NCBI GenBank assembly: GCA_900230115.1 | Contig: LT907983.1 | Location: 930,001-994,000, forward strand | Direction: 5' to 3' | DNA length: 64,000 nt | From: Spirosomataceae bacterium TFI 002 | Lineage (GTDB): Bacteria; Bacteroidota; Bacteroidia; Cytophagales; Spirosomataceae | Shown: piece by piece, positions 54,114-63,761 of the stretch | Numbering within the stretch: position 1 is the first letter of the stretch | How the letters are laid out: every line of letters starts with the position of its first letter | Translations under genes and position numbers: made by a program | Notes under the pieces: generated by a model | What the model was told of the DNA's origin: nothing | The model's database searches: none | What the model saw: only the letters and a program-made list of their open reading frames with translations

Positions 54114-55208
54114 ATGGCTTCTAAAATAACAAACATACAAACTCGCTTATTTGAGGTTCCACTCCCGGAGGTACTTTCTGACGCGAAACATGGAGATCAC
54201 TTTCATTTTGAGTTGGTCACCTGCATCATCACACTAGAAGACGGAACGAAGGGCACTGGCTATACATACACTGGCGGAAAAGGCGGTCACGCAATCAAAG
54301 CAATGATTCAGCATGATTTTGAAAAGGTGTTGATTGGCAAAGATGGTGACGACATTGCACATATCTACGATTTCCTAGAATGGCACATTCATTACGTTGG
54401 TCGTGGCGGAATTGCTTCTTTTGCAATTTCGGCAGTTGATATTGCACTTTGGGATATTCGTTGCAAAAAAGCAGATCAGCCGCTATGGAAAATGGCAGGC
54501 GGAGCAGGAAATACTTGCAAAGCCTATTGTGGAGGAATTGACCTTATGTTCCCGCTGGAGAAGCTTCTTAAAAATATTAAAGGCTATTTAGCTGCTGGTT
54601 TCAATGCTGTTAAAATCAAAATTGGCAGAGAAAACCTCGATGAAGACCTTGAACGAATCAAAGCTGTTCGTGAGCTCATAGGTCCGGACGTTACCTTCAT
54701 GGTAGATGCCAATTATTCTATGAGTGTTGAAAAGGCTATTAAAGCTGCAAATGCTTTTAAGCAATATGATATTTTATGGTTTGAAGAACCCACCATACCT
54801 GATAACTATAAAGGCTACGCCGAAATAAGCAAAGCAACAGAAATGCCGCTGGCAATGGGTGAAAACCTCCACACCATTCATGAATTTGAATATGCTTTTG
54901 AGCAATCAAACTTATCATTTATACAACCAGACGCCTCCAACTGTGGTGGAATATCTGGATGGTTAGCTGCGGCAGAATTATCAAGAAAACATAACATTCC
55001 AGTATGTTCACATGGAATGCAAGAACTACATGTAAGTTTGGTTTCTTCACAGAGTAATAGTGGTTGGTTAGAAGTGCACAGCTTCCCTATTGACCAATAT
55101 ACGCATAGACCTTTAATGGTTGAAAACCACAGAGCTGTAGCTCCAAATACGCCAGGAACAGGGGTTGATTTTGATTGGGATAAGTTAAATGAATTTGAGA
55201 AGATCTAA
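54114..55208 (+). CDS. Enolase-superfamily enzyme, probable 3,6-anhydro-L-galactonate cycloisomerase
   Basis: 364 residues of the mandelate-racemase/muconate-lactonizing type: KIKIG (Lys-x-Lys base), VDANYS, WFEEP and MGENLH (metal ligands Asp, Glu, Glu), QPDASNCGG, and [11 protein letters not shown] (general acid/base His). Length and the sequence [24 protein letters not shown] and [12 protein letters not shown] match, as I recall it, the cycloisomerase that converts 3,6-anhydro-L-galactonate to 2-keto-3-deoxy-L-galactonate. Adjacent GH117 supports this. Later kinase and aldolase steps are not in the window. Confidence 0.8.
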   Translation: MASKITNIQTRLFEVPLPEVLSDAKHGDHFHFELVTCIITLEDGTKGTGYTYTGGKGGHAIKAMIQHDFEKVLIGKDGDDIAHIYDFLEWHIHYVGRGGIASFAISAVDIALWDIRCKKADQPLWKMAGGAGNTCKAYCGGIDLMFPLEKLLKNIKGYLAAGFNAVKIKIGRENLDEDLERIKAVRELIGPDVTFMVDANYSMSVEKAIKAANAFKQYDILWFEEPTIPDNYKGYAEISKATEMPLAMGENLHTIHEFEYAFEQSNLSFIQPDASNCGGISGWLAAAELSRKHNIPVCSHGMQELHVSLVSSQSNSGWLEVHSFPIDQYTHRPLMVENHRAVAPNTPGTGVDFDWDKLNEFEKI

Positions 55209-55213
55209 TATCA

Positions 55214-56806
55214 ATGAAAAAGCCCAGTTTACTTCTAATTCTATTTTTTCAAACTTTGCTAGTTTTGGCCCAGTCTCAAATCCAGCAATGGGAAGTCATA
55301 GATATTCCTTTTGAAATTGATTATCCAAAGAGTGTAAACCCTTTCGATTTAGATCTTGAAGCCAACATAACTGGTCAAAATTTTACTAAAACTGCACCAC
55401 TCTTTTATAATGGTGGTAGTCAATGGATACTACGTTTCTCTTCTGCACAAATTGGTGAGTACAATTATCAGGTTTCATTAAATCATAAAGTCAAAACCAA
55501 TGCTAGTGGGACTATTAAAGTAAGCCAAAACCAAAAAGCTGATAGACATGGTGGAATCGTTTTAAATGACGTAAAAAAAGATAGATTCTACTATGAAGAT
55601 GGCAACCATTATTTCAACTTGGCTTTTGAGTGTGATTGGTTATTTGCACTTGATTATGGACAAAAAGAACTCAAAAAGACTGATCAACTACTTCATACTT
55701 TACAAGAAAATGGCTTAAACCAAGTCGTCATGAATGTTTACGCTCATGACGTGGTGTGGGAAAAAGATCCTTTGCTCAAACAGCACCCTGAGCATGAATA
55801 TGGTGGGCGACAAGATATTTTCCCTTTTTTAGGGAGCAACAACAGCCCAAATTTCGAACAGTTAAACGTGGACTTTTTCAAGCATTTTGATAAAGTTATT
55901 GCATCCATGCATGATAAGGAAATTGCCAGTCATTTAATGATTTATGTTTGGAACAAAGCTGTGAACTGGCCAGACATGAATTCCAAAGCCGACAATCGTT
56001 ATTTCGATTATATCATCAAGCGATATCAGGCATATCCAAACATCATTTGGGATATTTCTAAAGAAGCACTTTTCTACGGAAGAGCTTCAGAAGAGTACAT
56101 TTTGGAAAGAATTGAACGCTTAAGATCATTAGATACCTACAACCGGTTAGTGTCTGTGCATGATTTTGGTTTTTGTAATAGAAACCCTGAAAAAGTCGAC
56201 TTCATTTCGAGCCAAAACTGGACAGGAACGCTTTATCATTCCATGTTGGATATGACAAAGAAATTCAATAATAAACCTGTTTTTAATATAGAACATGGTG
56301 GTTATGAAGAGTCTCCTTATGTAGTATTCACTGGAGCTTATATCAATCCAGAAGTATGCCTGAGGCGAAATTACATGTGTATGTTCGCTGGTGGGTATTC
56401 TACCTATTATTGGCAAGGCTCTTCATGGAATGTGGTGATTCACAACCCTTTTGAACAACCTTCGGACTTCATAAAACCTAAATTCAATTATTACAAAAAT
56501 CTAAGTAGCTTTTTTGAGAAGTATAACTTTTCAGAATTCACCCCTAATCCTGGTGCAAACTCAAGTGGCTATTGCCTCAAAAGTGATGACGAAAAGACAC
56601 TACTTTTCTACTTCCCAAAAGAAAATTTCCACATCAAACTTTGGGCTATTCTCAAAGACGTAAAAGGCTCGCTAAGCTATCAATTTTTTAATACCATCAC
56701 AGGAGTGTATTCGGAGGAAAAGTTATACGAAAAAAAGCAAGGCGATGGACTTAGGTCTCCATGGTACGAGAAAGATGATTCAATCCTAATTATAAAATTG
56801 AAATGA
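55214..56806 (+). CDS. DUF5060/DUF4038-type glycoside hydrolase
   Basis: 530 residues with a signal peptide (ending LVLAQ). Residues 20-105 are an immunoglobulin-like DUF5060 domain; a (beta/alpha)8 barrel follows (YYEDGNHYFNLAFECDWLFAL to about residue 430) with candidate acid/base Glu in NIIWDISKEALF and nucleophile Glu in VFNIEHGGYEES, as in clan GH-A. A small C-terminal beta domain closes it. The family has members active on algal or pectic side chains; exact substrate unknown. It lies 5 bp after the cycloisomerase gene and overlaps the epimerase gene by 4 bp. Confidence 0.75.
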   Translation: MKKPSLLLILFFQTLLVLAQSQIQQWEVIDIPFEIDYPKSVNPFDLDLEANITGQNFTKTAPLFYNGGSQWILRFSSAQIGEYNYQVSLNHKVKTNASGTIKVSQNQKADRHGGIVLNDVKKDRFYYEDGNHYFNLAFECDWLFALDYGQKELKKTDQLLHTLQENGLNQVVMNVYAHDVVWEKDPLLKQHPEHEYGGRQDIFPFLGSNNSPNFEQLNVDFFKHFDKVIASMHDKEIASHLMIYVWNKAVNWPDMNSKADNRYFDYIIKRYQAYPNIIWDISKEALFYGRASEEYILERIERLRSLDTYNRLVSVHDFGFCNRNPEKVDFISSQNWTGTLYHSMLDMTKKFNNKPVFNIEHGGYEESPYVVFTGAYINPEVCLRRNYMCMFAGGYSTYYWQGSSWNVVIHNPFEQPSDFIKPKFNYYKNLSSFFEKYNFSEFTPNPGANSSGYCLKSDDEKTLLFYFPKENFHIKLWAILKDVKGSLSYQFFNTITGVYSEEKLYEKKQGDGLRSPWYEKDDSILIIKLK

Positions 56807-57825
56807 AAAGCATATTTGGAAAACTAAATGATATAGAGATTCATGCTTACACCCTTAGCAATAAGAACGGCATGCAGGTTAAAGTCTCAAATTATGGAGC
56901 AACCATAACATCAATTACTATCCCTTCAAAAAATGGAAGAGATGAACTTGTAGCAGGTTTTAACTCTCTTGATGGCTATTTATCCGAGGAATATAAGGCC
57001 AATGCACCATATTTTGGTTGCACGGTAGGCAGGGTTGCCTCCATTATAAAAGACTCTACTTTTACGCTCAATGGCAAAAAATACGAATTAGCCTCCAATG
57101 CCGGCTCAGACCAATTACATGGTGGCCCCGAAGCTTTCGACAAAAAATTATGGTCCGTAACTGAAACGCCTAATGAATTACAAATGTCAATTTTTAGCCC
57201 AGATGGAGAAAATGGTTTTCCTGGCAATGTTAATATCAAAGTCACTTTCAATTTAAGTGACGATAATGCCCTTTCAATAAAGTATGAAGGAGACACTGCC
57301 CAAGACACGCCACTTTCATTGACTAATCATAGCTACTTTAACTTGAACGGATTTAAGGAAACCATTGACAAACATAAAATTCAAATTGCCGCTTCCACTG
57401 CATTAAAAACCGATAAAGACTTTGCTCCTATTGGTGAGTTACGCGAGGTAAATGGGACAGCGGGAGACTTAAGAAAAGCAACATTTTTGTCAAAAGCATT
57501 TACCAAGTCTGATACTGGAATTTTGCAATATTATGTCTTCGACGATGAAAGTTCTGACCTGAAACAAGTAGCAAGTATTGAAGATCAAGTCACCGGTAGA
57601 AGAATGTCTGTTTGGACAACTGAGCCCGGTATGTTACTCTACACAGGGTTCTTTACTTCAAACGAGCTCAAACGTGAAGATGGTTTGCAATATGGAAGTT
57701 TGAGGGCATTTTGTTGTGAAACAAGCCGTTGCCCAAATGGCGTAAACGATGATAAACTTCCCGGCACCATTACAAAAGCTGGGGAGGCTTTTAATAGCGA
57801 AACTGTTTTCAAATTCTCTTTTTGA
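56803..57825 (+). CDS. galM: Aldose 1-epimerase
   Basis: 340 residues without a signal peptide. Family segments: GATITSITIPSKNGR, YFGCTVGRVA, QLHGGPEAFDKKLW (catalytic His), SLTNHSYFNLNG (second His) and FCCETSRCPNGVN (region of the catalytic Glu). Interconverts alpha and beta anomers of a hexose in the cytoplasm, preparing it for the dehydrogenases. Start overlaps the preceding stop (ATGA). Confidence 0.88.
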   Translation: MKSIFGKLNDIEIHAYTLSNKNGMQVKVSNYGATITSITIPSKNGRDELVAGFNSLDGYLSEEYKANAPYFGCTVGRVASIIKDSTFTLNGKKYELASNAGSDQLHGGPEAFDKKLWSVTETPNELQMSIFSPDGENGFPGNVNIKVTFNLSDDNALSIKYEGDTAQDTPLSLTNHSYFNLNGFKETIDKHKIQIAASTALKTDKDFAPIGELREVNGTAGDLRKATFLSKAFTKSDTGILQYYVFDDESSDLKQVASIEDQVTGRRMSVWTTEPGMLLYTGFFTSNELKREDGLQYGSLRAFCCETSRCPNGVNDDKLPGTITKAGEAFNSETVFKFSF

Positions 57826-57849
57826 TATCAACCCTAAAACCTAAAACTT

Positions 57850-58845
57850 ATGTTAACTGGAATTTTATTCGCTCTATTTGCAGGACTTACCCTTGGGCTT
57901 TATGCTCTACCCGAAAAGTTTACCAAAGAGTTTGAATTTGAAAACACTTGGGGTTTATTCTTCGGCATTAACATGCTTGTGGTTCCTCCCCTTGCAGCTC
58001 TCTTATTTGTAAATGGATTGGGCGAAATTATAGCTGCCATTCCTTCCTCCGTTTTATTGGGCATGGGAATTAGTGGCTTACTCTGGGGAATTGGCGTTAT
58101 GATGTGGGGAAAAGCAATCAATTTCGTTGGCCTTTCATTGGGATTCTCCATTTTTATTGGGACTGTTATTTTAGTAGGTTCTCTTATTCCGTTTGGCGTC
58201 AATGGCCTACCAGAGAATACCGTATTCGTTACAATTTTAGCAGGTATTTTGGTTGTTCTTTTGGGTGTACTTTTCAACGGAAAAGCAGGCATGTTACGTG
58301 AAAAGGGAGATACCAGTGGCAAGAAAAAGAACATGATCGCAGGAATAACAATTGCAGTCATTGGTGGACTTTTGGCAACAGGGTTTTCATACGCCAATGC
58401 TGTGGGCGGAGCAGTAATCTCCTCCGCGAGCGAAGCTCAAGGCAATGCCTCGTGGGTTGCTTCTGTGGTAATAATGCTCATCATCTATTTGGCAGGTGCT
58501 TTGTTCGTAATCCCATACTTTATTATTCAGTTAAGCCAGAAAAACCTTTGGGGTAAATTCAATACAAAATTCCTTCTAAGTAATATTATATTGGCAAGTA
58601 TCATGGCGATCCTTAACTTTATCGCTGGTGTTGCCTTTGCATATTCAGCCTACTTGCTTGGCAAGCTGGGAGGAACCGTAGGTTATGCTATTTTCAATGC
58701 CTTGAGCGTAGCTGTTGCTATTGTAAGTGGACTTGTTACAGGAGAATGGATTTCTGCATCTAAGAAAGCCAAGACCTTTTTATATGGCGGACTTGCAGGC
58801 ATGATTTTGGGGGTGATTTTGATCGCATTTGGCATTAGTCTTTAG
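57850..58845 (+). CDS. RhaT-type sugar:proton symporter
   Basis: 331 residues with ten hydrophobic helices. The opening MLTGILFALFAGLTLGLYALP and GLLWGIGVMMWGKAINFVGLSLG are RhaT (L-rhamnose/proton symporter, drug/metabolite superfamily) features. Likely imports a monosaccharide released by GH117, the DUF5060 enzyme or GH29 across the inner membrane; fucose, anhydrogalactose or galactose are more plausible here than rhamnose (inference). Last gene of the cluster starting at 51689. Confidence 0.85.
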   Translation: MLTGILFALFAGLTLGLYALPEKFTKEFEFENTWGLFFGINMLVVPPLAALLFVNGLGEIIAAIPSSVLLGMGISGLLWGIGVMMWGKAINFVGLSLGFSIFIGTVILVGSLIPFGVNGLPENTVFVTILAGILVVLLGVLFNGKAGMLREKGDTSGKKKNMIAGITIAVIGGLLATGFSYANAVGGAVISSASEAQGNASWVASVVIMLIIYLAGALFVIPYFIIQLSQKNLWGKFNTKFLLSNIILASIMAILNFIAGVAFAYSAYLLGKLGGTVGYAIFNALSVAVAIVSGLVTGEWISASKKAKTFLYGGLAGMILGVILIAFGISL

Positions 58846-58936
58846 GTAACTATCAACCATATACGATCAAATATTCTGAGTTTTTGAGTTGAAATTACTA
58901 CGAGGGAGAAAGGAGCATAGATTATTAATTACTAAC

Positions 58937-59788
58937 CTACTCTCCCGCCTTTTGATATTGCGAAGGAGTCTTCCCAGTAAATTGCTTAAAATAGCGATTG
59001 AAGTTTGATAAATTATTAAAACCAGACTCGTAACAGACCTGAAAAACATTTAGGTCCGAATTCAGTAACAACTTGCAAGCGTGACCAATACGTACTTCTA
59101 ACAGGAAACTACTGAAGGTTTTATTCGTCTTTGATTTGAAATACCTGCAAAAGGAATTCACGCTTACATTGGCAATATCAGATATGTCTGAAAGAGAGAT
59201 TTCTTGCTGATAATTTGCCAATACATATTGATAAATATTATTCAACCTTTCAGCATCAACTTTGTCATATGAGTGTGAAAAACCGATTGAAGCAAGGGGT
59301 AATCTCTCGTCAGTTAAACTAAAGCTATTGAGCAAGTCCAGCAACTTAATCACTCGAGCCAATCCTTCAGCTTCTAAAATCTCCTCCATTACTTTTCCAT
59401 AGCCATTTTCACTTCCTCTAGGAATTTTAAAACCTCTTTCCGCTTGCTCTATAAATGACTTCACCTTTTTCATTTCTGGTATCCTCAAAAAGGACTCACT
59501 CCAAAATTCTGCTAAAAAGTGAATAACAACAGCGTCGGAATAATTCTCGGTTCCTTCACTTTCATATTTCCATAAATGTGGTAGATTTTTGCCAACGATG
59601 TAGATATCATCCTCCTCAAAGCTATCTATATTGTCCCCAATGATGTGAGTACCCTTACCTTTCCTTATGTGAATGAGCTCAACCTCAGGATGATAGTGCC
59701 ATTTCTTATGAAAAACGGGCACTTTATCATGCCTTATACTAAAGGATTGTTCTGCCTGAGTGTTAATTTTGAGTAATTGAGCCTTCAT
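58937..59788 (-). CDS. AraC-family regulator of the carbohydrate locus
   Basis: 283 residues. N-terminal cupin with KWHYHPEVELIHIRKGKG and DDIYIVGKNLPHLW, typical of sugar-binding AraC proteins (RhaR-like); C-terminal HTH pair ending NLSNFNRYFKQFTGKTPSQY. Placed between the transport gene and the dehydrogenase/GH29 genes and divergent to the latter. Two direct repeats of ATGCTAAAA lie 51-80 bp upstream of its start. Confidence 0.88.
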   Translation of the reverse strand: MKAQLLKINTQAEQSFSIRHDKVPVFHKKWHYHPEVELIHIRKGKGTHIIGDNIDSFEEDDIYIVGKNLPHLWKYESEGTENYSDAVVIHFLAEFWSESFLRIPEMKKVKSFIEQAERGFKIPRGSENGYGKVMEEILEAEGLARVIKLLDLLNSFSLTDERLPLASIGFSHSYDKVDAERLNNIYQYVLANYQQEISLSDISDIANVSVNSFCRYFKSKTNKTFSSFLLEVRIGHACKLLLNSDLNVFQVCYESGFNNLSNFNRYFKQFTGKTPSQYQKAGE

Positions 59789-59838
59789 AGGATATTACTT
59801 TTGATCAATTTTTTCTAATAAATTTTATATATATCAAA

Positions 59839-59868
59839 ATGCTAAAATAATACTGTTTTATGCTAAAA
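59839..59868. promoter_or_regulatory. Direct repeat, probable AraC-type operator
   Basis: ATGCTAAAA at 59839-59847 and again at 59860-59868; the 21-bp period is two helical turns, as in AraC/RhaS half-site pairs. Located in the 244-bp divergent region between the AraC gene and the zinc dehydrogenase at 60033. Confidence 0.55.
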
Positions 59869-60032
59869 CAAAGAAATCTTTATTAATACATTATGTAGTT
59901 CTTTGTTAAACGAAAATCTAATACCACTCAAGTTAATAAGATATTAGCTTTCTGATTTAGAACAATAAATGATGTATTCGATTTTGTAGCATTATTTGAT
60001 TGTTATAAAAACCGTTCTATATAAAAACCACA

Positions 60033-61061
60033 ATGAAAACCATTATCCTAAACCAACCTGGAGAATTTATTCACTCAAGCAAAAAAGACAATGAAAGTAT
60101 AGCTCCAGATCAGGTTTTAGTAAAAATTAAACGAATTGGTATTTGCGGAACAGACTATCACGCATTTAATGGAAAACAACCATTTTTTACCTATCCAAGA
60201 ATACTAGGACATGAACTAGGGGCCGAAATTATTGGCATAGGGGAAAGCCAAATTAAGCACGAATTAAAGATTGGAGACCGGGTTTCTATTGAGCCCTATC
60301 TGCACTGTAGAGAATGCCAAGCATGTAAAAGGGGATTAAGCAATTGCTGCGAAAACCTTAAAGTCCTAGGCGTACATACCGATGGCGGCATGGCAGAATA
60401 TTTACAACTCCCAATCGACAAAGTCCACGTTTCAAACATCCTGAGCTTTGATCAACTTGCATTGGTTGAAACTCTCGGTATTGGGCTTCATGCAGTCAAC
60501 AGAGCTGAAGTTTCAAAAAGTGATATCGTTCTCATCATAGGTGCTGGCCCAATTGGCCTTTCAGCAGCTCAGTTCGCCAAAATTTCAGGAGCCAAAGTAG
60601 TCATGGCTGATTTTAATACGAAAAGATTAAACTTTAGCTTAGAAAACAACCTAGCTGACGACACCATTCTTTTAAAAAGTAACATCTCCTCAGATCAACT
60701 TAAGGAAAAGCTAAACGGAGACCTACCTACTATCATTTTCGATGCTACCGGGAATAAATCCTCTATGGAAAATTGCTTTAGTATAGGTGCTCAAGGTTCT
60801 AAAATTGTTTTTATAGGCCTCTTTCAAGGTAATGTTGATTTTATAGATCCTAATTTCCACAAAAGAGAAATTACATTGATGGCGAGCCGAAACTCACTAT
60901 CCAAAGACTTTAAACATATAATTAGCTTGATGGAACAAGGCAAAATAAACACAAACCCTTGGCTTACGCATCGCTCTACATTTGAAAACTTGACAAATGT
61001 TTTTTCAAGTTGGCTGAACCCAGAAGAAAATGTTATCAAAGCCATAGTTTCAATTGACTGA
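60033..61061 (+). CDS. Zinc-binding sugar/polyol dehydrogenase
   Basis: 342 residues. Catalytic zinc site GICGTDYHAFNG and GHELGAEI; complete structural-zinc loop CRECQACKRGLSNCCENL; Rossmann LIIGAGPIGLSAAQF. Related to sorbitol or galactitol dehydrogenases. Adjacent GH29 and aldo/keto reductase genes suggest it oxidises L-fucose or a related 6-deoxy or L-galacto sugar. The divergent AraC protein probably controls it. Confidence 0.82.
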   Translation: MKTIILNQPGEFIHSSKKDNESIAPDQVLVKIKRIGICGTDYHAFNGKQPFFTYPRILGHELGAEIIGIGESQIKHELKIGDRVSIEPYLHCRECQACKRGLSNCCENLKVLGVHTDGGMAEYLQLPIDKVHVSNILSFDQLALVETLGIGLHAVNRAEVSKSDIVLIIGAGPIGLSAAQFAKISGAKVVMADFNTKRLNFSLENNLADDTILLKSNISSDQLKEKLNGDLPTIIFDATGNKSSMENCFSIGAQGSKIVFIGLFQGNVDFIDPNFHKREITLMASRNSLSKDFKHIISLMEQGKINTNPWLTHRSTFENLTNVFSSWLNPEENVIKAIVSID

Positions 61062-61249
61062 GATGCTCAAATACTATACACAATTGCCAACCTACCTTAA
61101 TTTCGGTACTCTAAAATTAACTTTCTTTGTTATGTTAAGAATAGTTTTAAAATTTTAATCATAGGTTAAAAAAATATAAATAGGGGACCTTGTCCTCTAT
61201 TTATATGTAGAGATAAGATTACTTTTTTTGATCCTTTTAATTCTAAAAA

Positions 61250-62737
61250 ATGAAAACAACAATTTCCCTTGCCTTACTTTTTGCTTTAAGCTTCAGCACT
61301 ATTGCTCAAAAGAAATACGAAAAAAACTGGGATTCAATCACCTCACAATATGAATGTCCGGAATGGTTCAAAGACGCTAAACTCGGCATCTTCATCCATT
61401 GGGGAGTTTATGCTGTTCCTGCATATGGCTCTGAATGGTACCCTCGAAACATGTATCAAGATGGAGAAGTGCTCGGTGGACATGGTGAAGTATTAAGCAA
61501 AAAATCATCGCCTATTTACGACTATCATCTTGAGAAATATGGCAAACTTTCGGAGTTTGGATATAAAGACTTTATCCCAGACTTTAAAGCCGAAAAATTT
61601 GATGCCGCTAGCTGGGTGAAGCTTTTTAAAGATGCTGGAGCTAAGTATGTTGTTCCGGTAGCTGAGCATCACGATGCTTTTGCTATGTACAACTCTTCGT
61701 ACACTATTTGGAACTCAGTGGATATGGGTCCTAAAAGAGACATATTAAAAGAACTCAGAGCGGAGACTTTAAAACAAGACTTAAAATTCGGAGCTTCTTC
61801 TCACTTGGCATTCAATTGGGATTTCTTTAAGAAGAAACCTGAGTTCGGTAACATGACACCAAAATACGAACTTCTTTATGGCCCAAACCATGAAGCTGGG
61901 GCTCCTCCAACTGAAGAGTTTAGAAAATACTGGTGGAATAGAACAAAAGAAATTATTGACAATTATGAGCCAGATATCCTATGGTTTGACTTCGCCTTTG
62001 ATAGGGCAGAATATGCTCCACAACACTTAGAACTAGCGTCATACTATTACAACAAGGGTATTGAGTGGAACAAAGGTGTGGTTCTTCAAGGAAAAAATCA
62101 CAAATACGAATCTTTTCCTAGAGGTGCTTATACGCTAGATGTAGAAAGAAGTAAACTTGCGGCAATTCGTGATGAACCATGGCAAACAGATACCTCAGTG
62201 GGTAAAAACTCTTGGGGATATGTAACAAATTGGATTTCAAAAGAACCAAATACGCTTGTTGACGACTTAGTAGACATTGTTAGTAAAAATGGCTGCCTAC
62301 TATTGAATGTAGGACCAAAAGCTGACGGAACAATCCCACAAGACCAGCAAGATGTATTATTGGCTCTAGGTGGCTGGCTTAAGGTGAACGGTGAAGCGAT
62401 TTACGGCAGCAGACCTTTTAAAATATACGGCGAAGGACCAACACAAATATTTGAAGGCCATATTAGCGAGGCTAAAAATAAAGATTTAGGCTCTGAAGAC
62501 ATCAGGTACACAGTAAACAAAGGCCAGCTTTATGCAACCCTTATGGCATGGCCAGAAAGCGGAAAAGCGGTAATCAAAACATTAGCTAAGAAGAATGAAC
62601 TTGTCGAAAAGGTTAAATCAGTAAGCTTAATAGGCTATACAGGTGACTTGAAATTTAAGCAAACTAAATTGGGTCTAGAAATAACACTTCCAGCTCAGCA
62701 AGTAGGTGAGTTTGCCCACGTTTTTAAAATCAATTAA
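61250..62737 (+). CDS. GH29 alpha-L-fucosidase family enzyme
   Basis: 495 residues with a signal peptide (ending STIAQ). GH29 signatures: WFKDAKLGIFIHWGVYAVPA, SEWYPRNMYQ, VPVAEHHDAFAMY and DILWFDFAFD, in which the Asp is the catalytic nucleophile; NVGPKADGTIPQ near residue 355. A C-terminal beta-sandwich is present. Releases terminal alpha-L-fucose, or possibly alpha-L-galactose, as GH29 can in red-algal contexts (inference from the neighbouring GH117). Exported to the periplasm. Confidence 0.9.
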   Translation: MKTTISLALLFALSFSTIAQKKYEKNWDSITSQYECPEWFKDAKLGIFIHWGVYAVPAYGSEWYPRNMYQDGEVLGGHGEVLSKKSSPIYDYHLEKYGKLSEFGYKDFIPDFKAEKFDAASWVKLFKDAGAKYVVPVAEHHDAFAMYNSSYTIWNSVDMGPKRDILKELRAETLKQDLKFGASSHLAFNWDFFKKKPEFGNMTPKYELLYGPNHEAGAPPTEEFRKYWWNRTKEIIDNYEPDILWFDFAFDRAEYAPQHLELASYYYNKGIEWNKGVVLQGKNHKYESFPRGAYTLDVERSKLAAIRDEPWQTDTSVGKNSWGYVTNWISKEPNTLVDDLVDIVSKNGCLLLNVGPKADGTIPQDQQDVLLALGGWLKVNGEAIYGSRPFKIYGEGPTQIFEGHISEAKNKDLGSEDIRYTVNKGQLYATLMAWPESGKAVIKTLAKKNELVEKVKSVSLIGYTGDLKFKQTKLGLEITLPAQQVGEFAHVFKIN

Positions 62738-62756
62738 GAGCCTATAACTTCATAAA

Positions 62757-62790
62757 AAGAAAAGAGCAGCCCCAGGGTTGCTCTTTTCTT
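62757..62790. terminator. Bidirectional terminator between GH29 and aldo/keto reductase
   Basis: AAGAAAAGAGCA (62757-62768) pairs with TGCTCTTTTCTT (62779-62790); A- and T-rich ends allow termination in both directions of the convergent genes. Confidence 0.85.
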
Positions 62791-62813
62791 TTACAATTAG
62801 TCTATTTAATCTC

Positions 62814-63761
62814 TCAATATTCTATGGAGTTTACAATTTCATTAAACAAGTTTTGATCCAACACCCCTGCTTTCCAATCAGCTATAGTTGATTCTATTTG
62901 TTCTATTTTCCTAGCACCCATTACAACTCTATTAGCCTCTTTCATTGAGAACAAAAACCGCTGTGCTAATGAAGAAAGCTTAATACCCTCTCGATCAGCA
63001 ATAGCTTTTACCTTTTTGGCATTAGCGATGTCTTTCGCTGTAATCCATTCGTCGTTCGGCGGATTCTCTACATATTGATCATACCTATTACCCAATAATG
63101 AAAAGTGTAAAGCAGAAGCGGCATAATATGCCACTCCTTCGCTCAAGGCATGAGGCAAATCTTTTGCAAACCCACTTAAGTTACAGGCATCTGCCTTAAG
63201 AAAGCCAGATATCACATCAAAATTATTCCGAGTTATAAAGGGTCTAAAATCATCTGTAGGATTCCCTCCTACTCCAATACTTTTGGTATAACCTTTTTCA
63301 ACAAAGCTTTTCAGCGTTTCAACTATCTCATCCAACCTATCCAATGGCACTAGGTAAGGCTCGTGCAAAAAAAGCAAATCCACATGATCTACACCAAGGG
63401 TTTCAAGACTTTCCTCTACACTTTGCAACATTCTACCTGGAGAGTAGTCCACAATTGTTTCATGTGCCGATTGACTTTTAAGCCTACCAACTTTAGTGCT
63501 AATAAATGGTCGCTCCCCTTTCCATCTAGCCAGTGCCTTGCCTACTACTTTTTCAGATTCATTATAAGACGGAGCAGTATCCAAAGAGAAAATTCCATTT
63601 TCGAAAGCATACAAAAGGCAATCTACAGATTCTTCATAGTCTGTTTGCCCCCACACTCCACCTAGTCCTGAGCAACCATAGACCAATCTTGATCCATGAG
63701 AAAAATTAAAATTACTGTTATTGATATCTGCTAAATAAGTTGGCTTCATAATTCTATTCAT
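62814..63761 (-). CDS. Aldo/keto reductase (L-fucose dehydrogenase-like)
   Basis: 315 residues; an alternative Met is at 63749. Catalytic tetrad: Asp and Tyr in SLDTAPSYNESE, Lys in ISTKVGRL, His in DLLFLHEP. YGCSGLGGVWG at the N-terminus and the MGARKIEQIE ending are typical of the group that includes D-threo-aldose 1-dehydrogenase/L-fucose dehydrogenase and pyridoxal 4-dehydrogenase. Probably oxidises the sugar released by GH29. The last 240 bases of the window beyond it contain no recognisable gene. Confidence 0.83.
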   Translation of the reverse strand: MNRIMKPTYLADINNSNFNFSHGSRLVYGCSGLGGVWGQTDYEESVDCLLYAFENGIFSLDTAPSYNESEKVVGKALARWKGERPFISTKVGRLKSQSAHETIVDYSPGRMLQSVEESLETLGVDHVDLLFLHEPYLVPLDRLDEIVETLKSFVEKGYTKSIGVGGNPTDDFRPFITRNNFDVISGFLKADACNLSGFAKDLPHALSEGVAYYAASALHFSLLGNRYDQYVENPPNDEWITAKDIANAKKVKAIADREGIKLSSLAQRFLFSMKEANRVVMGARKIEQIESTIADWKAGVLDQNLFNEIVNSIEY

